This document shows, piece by piece, positions 51,786 through 58,763 of a stretch of DNA of 64,000 nt. Source of the DNA: Dietzia alimentaria 72 (GTDB lineage: Bacteria > Actinomycetota > Actinomycetes > Mycobacteriales > Mycobacteriaceae); the NCBI RefSeq assembly GCF_000226215.1, contig NZ_AGFF01000003.1:1-64000 (forward strand). The letters are read 5' to 3'. The translations under genes and the position numbers were made by a program. How positions within the stretch are numbered: the first letter of the stretch is position 1; each line of letters opens with the position of its first letter. Below the pieces are notes generated by a model. That model worked only from the letters and a program-made list of their open reading frames with translations, had not been told where the DNA came from and did no database searches.

Positions 51786-51799
51786 TAGAACGTGTTCTA
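51786..51799. promoter_or_regulatory. Perfect KstR operator
   Basis: TAGAACGTGTTCTA fits TnnAACnnGTTnnA exactly and extends to CTAG on both sides (51785-51800). It ends 13 bases before the ATG of the HsaD-like hydrolase, so a bound repressor would block initiation or elongation into that gene. Confidence 0.85.
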
Positions 51800-51812
51800 G
51801 TATCGTGAGGGC

Positions 51813-52682
51813 ATGAGCGCCCTCGACTTCGAGTCCACCAGCAAGACCATCACCGCCGGCCGCTTCGAGCTGCACTATCACGAAGCCGGAGAGCAGAGCA
51901 TCGCCGAGCCGGAGAGCGAGGTTCCCGTACTCTTCCTCCACGGCTCCGGGCCGGGCGTGACCGCGTGGTCCAATTTCGCCGGCAACTTCCCCGTATTCGC
52001 GGAGCGGTTCCACACCATCCTTCTGGACATGCCCGGCTTCGGAAAGAGCTCCGACCTGGAATGGGAGAAGGCCTACCCGATGATCGCCGCCGAGGCGATT
52101 GACGCGTTCTGTGAAGCCAAGGGCATCGACAAGGTCGACATCGTGGGCAACTCGATGGGCGGCAACGTGGCCTGCGAGACCGCGCTCGCCTACCCGCACC
52201 GCGTCCGCAAAATGGCGCTCATGGGCCCGGGCGGGCTCGCGGCGCCGCTGTTCACGCCCGAGCCGAGCGAGGGCTCGCGTCGTCTGTTCGAGTTCTTGGC
52301 CGAGCCCACCGACGAGAAGATGTCCGCCTGGGTCGACACCATGGTCGGCAACAAGAAGGTCGTCTCCCCCGAGCTGATCCGCGCGCGTACCGAGGCCGCC
52401 ACCGCGCCGGGCGCCGTCGAGCGGATGTACGCCATCTTCGGCTCCATCCTCAAGCCCGAGAACGCGCACACCCCGCTGTACGCCCGCGCCGCCGGCATAC
52501 GCCAGGAGACGCTGCTCATCTGGGGCCGTGACGACCGCATGCTTCCCTACGAACAGGCCCACTTCGCGTTCCGCCAGCTCCCGCGGGCCGAGCTCCATGC
52601 CTTCTCACGCTGCGGACACTGGGCCATGATCGAGCAGAAGGACAAGTTCGAGCGCCTGGTGACGGACTTCTTCCTCAACTGA
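51813..52682 (+). CDS. HsaD/BphD-type meta-cleavage product hydrolase
   Basis: This 289-residue alpha/beta hydrolase is close in pattern to mycobacterial HsaD: LDFESTSK and LHYHEAG at the start, oxyanion LFLHGSGPGVTAWSNF, nucleophile GNSMGGN, MGPGGLAAPLFTPEPSEG, acid in IWGRDDRMLP, His in RCGHWAMIE. HsaD cleaves a C-C bond in the ring-opened steroid during cholesterol catabolism. Here the gene stands apart from any hsaACB partners. The perfect KstR site supports a steroid-related role. It could also act on another aromatic ring-fission product. Confidence 0.82.
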   Translation: MSALDFESTSKTITAGRFELHYHEAGEQSIAEPESEVPVLFLHGSGPGVTAWSNFAGNFPVFAERFHTILLDMPGFGKSSDLEWEKAYPMIAAEAIDAFCEAKGIDKVDIVGNSMGGNVACETALAYPHRVRKMALMGPGGLAAPLFTPEPSEGSRRLFEFLAEPTDEKMSAWVDTMVGNKKVVSPELIRARTEAATAPGAVERMYAIFGSILKPENAHTPLYARAAGIRQETLLIWGRDDRMLPYEQAHFAFRQLPRAELHAFSRCGHWAMIEQKDKFERLVTDFFLN

Positions 52683-52727
52683 CACGCACAGGCCGGCCGG
52701 GCGACCACAGGCGATAACCTCAAGAGC

Positions 52728-53606
52728 ATGAGCGACTCGCCCCAGCCCGGCCAGCCCCCGACCGTGGACCCGCAGACGGGCGAGGACCTGTCATGGAAAC
52801 AGACCCCGGTCGCGATCGTCCTACTGGACAGGCCGGCAGCGGGCCACGGCGAGATCGGGGAGCTCCTGGCGGAGATCTTCGAGGGCTCGTTCGAGGTCGA
52901 GCGCGGCTCGGATGACGACCCCGCAACCGCGGTCCACGTCGAGGACGCCACGGTGCTCGTCTCCGCGATCGACGCACCACTGCCCGAAGCCGCCGAGTAC
53001 ACCCGCGACCTGGTCTCGTGGAGCGGGGGCGAGGCCGTGGTGGAGACGCACCGTTCGCAGGTCGTGGTGGCCGCGTTCCGGTGGGGCCCGATCGGGGATG
53101 ACGGCGAGCCGACGGAAGCCGAATACCTCGACCCCCGGCTCGAGACTCTTCGCTGCGAGCTCGCGGTAGCCAACGTGACCGCCGCGCTGACTGCACTCCC
53201 GGGCGCGGTCGCGGTGAGCGTGGGCGGAGCCGCGATGACCCTCCCAGCAGGCTCGTACCGCGATCTGGTCACCGGCAACGCGGTTCCCGCCCCGGCGCTC
53301 ATCGGCGTGCGGGCCGGGATGCAGTCGGAGACCACCTCGTGCGTCTACACCACAGGAATGGGCAGGTTCGGCCGGATGGATCTCGAACGACTGGACGTGG
53401 ACGCCCCGCCGGCCGCTGTCTACGGCCAGATGTGTGACCTGGTGGCGTACTCGCTGGCAACGGGCACCCTGTTCCAGCCCGGTCAGGCCCTCGAGGTGGG
53501 TGCGCCGCGCCCACTGCTTACATCTATAGAGGTCTCGCCGTTCACCGGCCAGGAGACGCTGCGCCTCTCCCCCACACCGGACGACTGGGGCTCAGCGGGC
53601 GCCTGA
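52728..53606 (+). CDS. DUF4261-like protein
   Basis: This 292-residue soluble protein has a Pro-rich N-terminus, a central alpha/beta region (AIVLLDRPAAGHGEIGELL) and the C-terminal pattern SCVYTTGMGRFGRMDLERLDVDAPP followed by SLATGTLFQPGQAL, which I associate with DUF4261. Function unknown. It follows the HsaD-like gene by 45 bases in the same direction and may share its transcript. Confidence 0.72.
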   Translation: MSDSPQPGQPPTVDPQTGEDLSWKQTPVAIVLLDRPAAGHGEIGELLAEIFEGSFEVERGSDDDPATAVHVEDATVLVSAIDAPLPEAAEYTRDLVSWSGGEAVVETHRSQVVVAAFRWGPIGDDGEPTEAEYLDPRLETLRCELAVANVTAALTALPGAVAVSVGGAAMTLPAGSYRDLVTGNAVPAPALIGVRAGMQSETTSCVYTTGMGRFGRMDLERLDVDAPPAAVYGQMCDLVAYSLATGTLFQPGQALEVGAPRPLLTSIEVSPFTGQETLRLSPTPDDWGSAGA

Positions 53607-53625
53607 GGGACAACACCAACGGCGT

Positions 53626-54351
53626 CTAGGGACGCCGGCGGTTGGCGCGCTCCACGACAAGTCGCGTGGTGGCGGCAAGCTGGAACGGCCGGACCACCGG
53701 TTCGATCCGGCTGGTCAGCCGTTCTTTCTTCAGCTTGGCGATCACGCTGCGGACCAGCTCCGGCAGCGGGTTACCAGCATGGTCAACCAGCGGATAGATC
53801 CGCACCTCGGGCGCCACCCGGGCCATCTCGACGATCGCGTCTACGTGGTCGGACAGATCCATCCGGTCCGAGTAGGTGAACAGCAGATGGGAGCACAGAG
53901 CCAGATCCGCGGAGTCGTCGGCGAGCGGCAGCGAGGGCAGCGCCCCGGCCACGTAGCGCGCCGGTGCAGCGATGAGATCCTCCAGCATGCGCTCCGCGGC
54001 GGTGCGACGGGCGGCTTCGTGCCCCACCAGACTGCCGCGGACGTCCCAGTCGTAGTCGCCTTCCCGCTTCTGCAGGTGTGCCACCGCCCGGTCCACGTCC
54101 GCCAGGATGCGTGTGCGCAGGTCATCGGACCCTCGGGCATATTGCGGGTCCACGGCGACCGCCCGGCCACCGGCAGCGCTGATCTCGGCCACCGCGCTCG
54201 CCGCGCCGCCGGGGCAATCGAGGATCCGACCCTCCAGGTGAGCCCGGTCCAGACCAAACATATCCACGTACTCACTCAGCGAGCGCGCACTCACCAGGAC
54301 GTCCCGCTGGCGGAGCGTGCGGTGATCAAGGGTTTCGGGACTTGCGGTCAC
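53626..54351 (-). CDS. Class I SAM-dependent methyltransferase-like protein
   Basis: This 241-residue protein has a SAM-binding motif I variant ILDCPGGAASAVAEI at about 43-57 and the acidic ribose-binding residue in RAVAVDPQYARG. A post-motif segment (ADLALCSHLLFTYS) gives the typical Rossmann methyltransferase order. The start is GTG (54351) with GAGGAGAAG upstream. The substrate is unknown. A 24-codon open frame lies about 140 bases upstream on the same strand. Confidence 0.8.
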   Translation of the reverse strand: MTASPETLDHRTLRQRDVLVSARSLSEYVDMFGLDRAHLEGRILDCPGGAASAVAEISAAGGRAVAVDPQYARGSDDLRTRILADVDRAVAHLQKREGDYDWDVRGSLVGHEAARRTAAERMLEDLIAAPARYVAGALPSLPLADDSADLALCSHLLFTYSDRMDLSDHVDAIVEMARVAPEVRIYPLVDHAGNPLPELVRSVIAKLKKERLTSRIEPVVRPFQLAATTRLVVERANRRRP

Positions 54352-54489
54352 TCGGAACTTCTCCTCGTCGAGGCCCGGTGTCGATCCGGGCGTTGGGGGT
54401 CGCGGGGCGTGAACCCGGGATCCGGCGCGGGCCGTCCCTCCAGAGGAGTGCTTGGCCCACCTGTACCCGGCGGGCCCGTGACGTCCGTA

Positions 54490-54564
54490 CTACGCCGTGA
54501 CGGCGCGGGCGGCGCGGAACCACTCGGGGTCGCGACACCAACACATCAGCACGTCTTTCGGCAT
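54490..54564 (-). CDS. Possible 24-residue Cys/Trp leader peptide
   Basis: A short frame from ATG 54564 to TAG 54490 encodes a peptide beginning MPKDVLMCWCRDPEWF and ending ARAVTA. The CWC motif and its place upstream of the methyltransferase gene recall regulatory leader peptides. The ribosome site is weak (GGGTG). The rest of 54352-54761 shows only the promoter zone of the divergent lipase. Coding is unproven. Confidence 0.25.
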   Translation of the reverse strand: MPKDVLMCWCRDPEWFRAARAVTA

Positions 54565-54761
54565 GGCACCCACGTTAACAGTGACCTACGACACTGGCTA
54601 CCACTATGTTCACGGCGGTTCGATCGGCAGCGTCGCACCCGTCGCGAGGTAGAAACTGGGATGACACAGGCAACCGATTGGAGCCGACACGCGTTAGGGT
54701 CATATCCACCCGAAGGAGCATCACGCAGCCGGTCGCACCATCGCACGGAATCGGAGCCCAC

Positions 54762-56120
54762 GTGAGAACACCATTCATCCACCGGGTGGAATCGCCCGGC
54801 CTGCCCACCATCGCCGGAACCCTGGCGTTCGGGCTGGTCTTAGCACTCGCGCCAGCTCTATTCCCCTCCGCCGTCCCGGTGGCCGCCGCACAGGGATCGA
54901 CCAACGTCCCTGCCCGCACGGAGTTCTACATCCCGCCCACCGAACTACCCGACGAAGTCGGTGCGGTGATCAGGTCGGAACCAATGAGCTTCACCCCCAG
55001 CGTCCCCGACCTGGCAGGCGGCGGCGCACTGCCCGCCGATGCGCGACGGATCATGTACCGATCCACGGGTGCCACAGGCGGGCCTATCGCGGTCACCGGC
55101 ACCTACCTTCAGCCCAAGGCTCCTTGGCGCGGACCCGGCGCGCGCCCGCTGGCCGTGATAGCCCCCGGCACGCAGGGCCAGGGTGACCAATGCGCACCCT
55201 CCCGTTCGATGGAGGTGGGGTTGGGGATCGCTACCGCGCCGCCGTCCATGGGAGCCGGGTACACGGTGATCGATGCGCTGCCGATGATCGAGCAGGGCTT
55301 CGCCGTCGTCGTCACCGACTACGAGGGCCTGGGCACTCCCGGCCACCACCCGTACATCAACCGGGACTCACAGGGCCACGCCACACTCGACGCGGCACGC
55401 GCGGCCCTGCGCCTGCCCCACACCGATCTGGAGCCAGATTCGAAGGTCGTCGTGAGCGGCTACTCCCAGGGCGGCGGCGCCGCGGCTGCCGCCGGTGAAC
55501 TCCAGCCCGCTTATGCCCCCGACGTCAATCTGGTCGGCATCACTGCGGGAGCCCCGCCGTCGGACATGCTCGGCACTCTCGACCGAGTGGATGGGGGAGT
55601 GCTCACCGGCGCCGTGGGATACGCGATCAACGGCATTCTGCAGGTCTACCCCGAGACCCGCCCCGCGTTCGACCGAATACTCAACGATGAGGGACGCCGC
55701 ATGCTCAAGGTGACGGCGGGTCAGTGCGTGGTCGACACCGCGCTGGCCTACGGGCTGCGTTCTACCAGCGATTTCACCGTCGGCGGCCGGTCCCTGGCCG
55801 ATGCCGCCCGGTCCGAACCGGAGATCGTCCGGGTTCTGGAGGGTTACAACCTGGGCACCGCGGCGCCCCGGGTGCCAGCGTTGGTCATGATCGGTCGCCA
55901 CGACGACGTCGTGCCGCACCACACCGCCGTGAACCTCACCCGGTCATGGTGCGAACAGGGCGCTGTCGTGGAACTGCGGACAGCCGAACTGCCCCGGACG
56001 GCGCCCGGGTTCGTCGTCGACCACGCACTTCCGATGCTCACCGAGTGGGCGACCAGCGCCCGCTACCTCAAGGACCGGGTTCTGGACCGACCGGCCCCCA
56101 CCAGCTGCGGGGCCGTCTGA
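54762..56120 (+). CDS. Secreted LIP-type lipase/esterase (second family member)
   Basis: This 452-residue protein starts with GTG at 54762 (GGAG 5 bases upstream). It has a signal peptide with hydrophobic core IAGTLAFGLVLALAPALF and cleavage near VAAAQG. The lipase core shows AVIAPGTQGQGDQCAPS, TDYEGLGTPGHHPYIN, elbow VSGYSQGGGAAAAA, acid in IGRHDDVVP and His in FVVDHALPM. It is related to the lipase at 50313 but diverged and longer. It would act extracellularly on lipid esters. Confidence 0.86.
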   Translation: MRTPFIHRVESPGLPTIAGTLAFGLVLALAPALFPSAVPVAAAQGSTNVPARTEFYIPPTELPDEVGAVIRSEPMSFTPSVPDLAGGGALPADARRIMYRSTGATGGPIAVTGTYLQPKAPWRGPGARPLAVIAPGTQGQGDQCAPSRSMEVGLGIATAPPSMGAGYTVIDALPMIEQGFAVVVTDYEGLGTPGHHPYINRDSQGHATLDAARAALRLPHTDLEPDSKVVVSGYSQGGGAAAAAGELQPAYAPDVNLVGITAGAPPSDMLGTLDRVDGGVLTGAVGYAINGILQVYPETRPAFDRILNDEGRRMLKVTAGQCVVDTALAYGLRSTSDFTVGGRSLADAARSEPEIVRVLEGYNLGTAAPRVPALVMIGRHDDVVPHHTAVNLTRSWCEQGAVVELRTAELPRTAPGFVVDHALPMLTEWATSARYLKDRVLDRPAPTSCGAV

Positions 56121-56121
56121 G

Positions 56122-56556
56122 TCACGGCAGGTTGTGGTGGAACGCCTGCTGCTGCGTGAGGCGGGCGATCCGCCACCCGTCGTCCGTGCGGACGAACTCC
56201 AGCACGTACCAGAGGCCGTAGAAGAAGACCTGCTGATCTTTTTCCTCCACGGGCTTGAGCGCCATAGGGTTGAAGCACATGCACCGGCCCGTGGCGGTGT
56301 CGCCGGAGAGGGTCACCTCGAGATTGCCCATAAGGTGCTGGGTGGCGGCGAAGATCGGCAGCACCTCGGCCAGCCACGCGCGAATCGTGGGGTAATCGCT
56401 GTCCGGCCCGCCGGAGGCTGCGAAGCTCAGTTGCGCGTCCGGGGTGAACACCCGGTCCAGACCGTCGAAGTCACGCGAATCGATGCAGGTCGCGTACCGC
56501 GTCATGATGTCCTGCAGGTCCCAGCGGTCGGAAAGTTCGACCAGTGTTCGGCTCAT
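56122..56556 (-). CDS. SnoaL-like (NTF2-fold) protein
   Basis: This 144-residue protein has the NTF2/SnoaL pattern: WDLQDIMTRYATCIDSRDFDGLDRVFTPDAQLSFAASG at about 12-49, TQHLMGNLEVTLSGDTATGRC, and C-terminal GLWYVLEFVRTDDGWRIARL. The Tyr/Asp/His arrangement fits a dehydratase, isomerase or hydroxylase-like pocket. It is divergent from another SnoaL-like gene across 24 bases; its stop almost touches the lipase stop. Confidence 0.83.
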   Translation of the reverse strand: MSRTLVELSDRWDLQDIMTRYATCIDSRDFDGLDRVFTPDAQLSFAASGGPDSDYPTIRAWLAEVLPIFAATQHLMGNLEVTLSGDTATGRCMCFNPMALKPVEEKDQQVFFYGLWYVLEFVRTDDGWRIARLTQQQAFHHNLP

Positions 56557-56580
56557 GCTCCCTACGCTAACGTGGTCGGC

Positions 56581-57111
56581 ATGCAGTACGAGGTGGAAAC
56601 CCGCGCCCGCGAGGCGATTCAGCAGCTCAAGTACCGGTATTGGCGGGCGTGCGACGCCAAGGATCCCGAAGGTTTTCGCTCGTGCTTCGTCGCCGAGGGC
56701 GGCGTCCTGGACTTCGGCCCGCTCGGACGCACCGACCCCGACACGATGGTGGGGATCTTCCGGCAGATCGCACTGGCGACGGCTAAAGACGGCGGCCCGC
56801 GGATCCTCGACATGCACCACGGCTTCATGCCTTCCATCTCTGTACAGAAGCCGACCGACGGCGACACGCCCTCCCGTGCCACCGGCACCTGGACGCTGCA
56901 GTTCCGCCAGGTCGACCGCGACAAGGGCACCGAGACGATCTCGACCGGCGAATACTCGGACATCTACGTACTCGAGAACGGCCGCTGGGTGATGGCCGAG
57001 TGCCTGTTCACCCCGGGCTGGGCCGTGACCCGTGAACTCACCGGCGCCACCGTCACCTATCCCGAGGTGGGCCACACCGCGGGCGCAGCGACCGCAGGAG
57101 CAAACTCATGA
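56581..57111 (+). CDS. SnoaL-like (NTF2-fold) protein
   Basis: This 176-residue protein has the same fold as its divergent neighbour (AIQQLKYRYWRACDAKDPEGFRSCFVAEGGVLDFG ... ILDMHHGFMPSISV ... WVMAECLFTPGW). It overlaps the following SDR start by four bases (ATGA), so the two proteins probably work in one pathway. With the SDR this resembles steroid- or terpenoid-modifying pairs; the substrate is not established. Confidence 0.83.
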   Translation: MQYEVETRAREAIQQLKYRYWRACDAKDPEGFRSCFVAEGGVLDFGPLGRTDPDTMVGIFRQIALATAKDGGPRILDMHHGFMPSISVQKPTDGDTPSRATGTWTLQFRQVDRDKGTETISTGEYSDIYVLENGRWVMAECLFTPGWAVTRELTGATVTYPEVGHTAGAATAGANS

Positions 57112-58004
57112 CCGAACGCGTAGCACTGGTGACCGGCGGCAGTCGCGGCGTCGGAAAGGGTGTGGCCACCGCGCTCGCCGACGCCGGCTGGACCGTGTAC
57201 GTCACCGGAAGGTCCACTGAGCGCCTGCAGGAAACCGTCGACGCCGCGGCTGATGCGCCGGGCCAGGTCCGTCCACTCGAGTGCGACCACGGCCGGGATG
57301 AGGAGATCGTCGCCGTCGTCAAGAAAATCGCCGCCGACACAGGACGGCTGGACCTGCTGGTCAACAACGTGTGGACCAACCCCAAGGGGTTCATGGGTTT
57401 CGACGGGAAGTTCTGGGAGCGGCCCGCCGACGACTGGGACGCCCTCATGGGCATCGGGCTGCGCGCGCACTACGTCGCCAGCTGTGAGGCGGCCAAGGTG
57501 ATGGTGCCGCAAGGGTCGGGGCTGATGGTCAATATCTCGTCGTTCGGCTCACGTGCGCCGTTCCACACCGTCCTCTACGGCATGAGCAAGACCGCCCTCG
57601 ACAAGATGGCCTCCGACATGGCGCACGATCTGGCCGGAACCGGCGTATCGACGCTCTCACTGTGGTTGGGGCTTATCCGGACCGACCTGATCCTGTCGTT
57701 CGGTATGGACGACTTCAACGGCTTTCCACTCGACCGCGCCGAGGACCCGACGTTTGTCGGCCGCGTGATCGCCGCGCTTACCGAGGACCCTGACCTCGCA
57801 TCGATGAGCGGATCCACCGTGATCACCGCCGAGTACGGGCGTGAGAAGGGCGTGAAGAACGACGACGGCAACGAGCCCCTCTCCCACCGGGGTGCCTTTG
57901 GCGGTGGCCCGCTGTTCCCGCCCGTGACGGACGAGCAGCTGGGGATCGCGACTGTCGATGAAGTCGCTGAAGCCGGCGGGCACAACGGATTCGCAGGGGC
58001 TTAG
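57108..58004 (+). CDS. Short-chain dehydrogenase coupled to a SnoaL-like protein
   Basis: This 298-residue classical SDR has ALVTGGSRGVGKGVATAL at 6-23, LLVNNVWTN (an NNAG variant), Ser in VNISSFGSR and YGMSKTALDKM. A C-terminal extension (about 240-298) is longer than in typical family members. It is coupled to the SnoaL-like gene and followed 2 bases later by a membrane protein gene, forming a three-gene unit. Confidence 0.85.
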   Translation: MTERVALVTGGSRGVGKGVATALADAGWTVYVTGRSTERLQETVDAAADAPGQVRPLECDHGRDEEIVAVVKKIAADTGRLDLLVNNVWTNPKGFMGFDGKFWERPADDWDALMGIGLRAHYVASCEAAKVMVPQGSGLMVNISSFGSRAPFHTVLYGMSKTALDKMASDMAHDLAGTGVSTLSLWLGLIRTDLILSFGMDDFNGFPLDRAEDPTFVGRVIAALTEDPDLASMSGSTVITAEYGREKGVKNDDGNEPLSHRGAFGGGPLFPPVTDEQLGIATVDEVAEAGGHNGFAGA

Positions 58005-58006
58005 CC

Positions 58007-58396
58007 GTGGCCGCCGAGAGTTTCGATGAGCTGGACGACCCGCTGGAACGTCTGGAACGTAACGAGAAGCAAGGGCTCCAAGCTTTCCGTTATCTACTGT
58101 TCTCCATCGCGGTGATGATCGCGGCCGGCATGGCCATTGTCGTGCTCGCCCGGTTGACCGGAGACGGCCGCGCGGACAGCGACGAGGCGTGTTCGATGGC
58201 CGGGCGGGCGGAATTCGTGATTGTGCCCACGCTGCTGGGCTTCCTGTTGTCGGTGTTCTCCATGTGGACGACTTATCAGCGCTGGCGGGATCACATCCGC
58301 TGGCGCCCGTGGCTGTTCACCACCTATGCGATGTGGATGGCCACCACGGCGTGCCTGCTGCTCACCTCGTCGGTCGCATTGGTCGAGATCGGCTGA
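58007..58396 (+). CDS. Three-helix membrane protein
   Basis: This 129-residue protein has an acidic N-terminus (ESFDELDDPLERLERNEKQG) and three predicted helices (about 29-49, 70-88, 103-122). GTG start at 58007, 2 bases after the SDR stop. No family recognised. It probably shares the SDR transcript. Confidence 0.72.
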   Translation: MAAESFDELDDPLERLERNEKQGLQAFRYLLFSIAVMIAAGMAIVVLARLTGDGRADSDEACSMAGRAEFVIVPTLLGFLLSVFSMWTTYQRWRDHIRWRPWLFTTYAMWMATTACLLLTSSVALVEIG

Positions 58397-58530
58397 CGCT
58401 GCCAGCTGAGCGTGCACTGCGCCAGCGCCACCGGCCTCGGATGCGCTGCGACCCTGACCTACGCTGCCGGACTGGTCCATTTGCCCAGCGTAACCGGGTG
58501 ACCGGCGTACAGACAGCCAGCGCGGGCCGA

Positions 58531-58566
58531 AGGGGCAGCATATCCGGAGCCAGCTACGCTGCCCCT
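58531..58566. terminator. Hairpin between convergent genes
   Basis: AGGGGCAGC (58531-58539) pairs perfectly with GCTGCCCCT (58558-58566) across an 18-base loop. It lies between the membrane protein gene (+) and leuS (minus). The rest of 58397-58763 has no gene that I can support. Confidence 0.5.
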
Positions 58567-58710
58567 CTGCTCGACCGGCCAACCGGGACCCGCGCCACAA
58601 GCACCAGGCCCGCCGGGACCCGCATCACTGGCACCCGGCCTGCCGTGGAGCCGCGAATCCGGAGCGAGCCGCCCGTCGCGGCACGACATGGCTACGGCTA
58701 CGGGCGGGGG

Positions 58711-58762
58711 CACAGGCACAGGCACAGGCACAGGCACCGGCACCGGCACCGGCACCGGCACA
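58711..58762. repeat. Hexanucleotide tandem repeat at the leuS 3' end
   Basis: Four copies of CACAGG (58711-58734) and four of CACCGG (58735-58758) plus a partial unit end one base before the leuS stop codon complement (58764-58766). The repeat is untranslated in the leuS frame, but loss of the stop would extend the protein with Cys-Arg/Cys-Leu repeats. Confidence 0.9.
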
Positions 58763-58763
58763 G

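Noticed and set aside
51396-52598. 400-codon minus-strand frame across the lipase end and HsaD-like gene
   Set aside because: It is the antisense shadow of two well-supported genes and would run through the KstR operator and promoter region.
54606-54761. N-terminal extension of the second lipase to 54606
   Set aside because: The extension is Arg/Ser-rich, would place the signal peptide internally, and a GTG at 54762 has a good ribosome site directly before a normal signal peptide.
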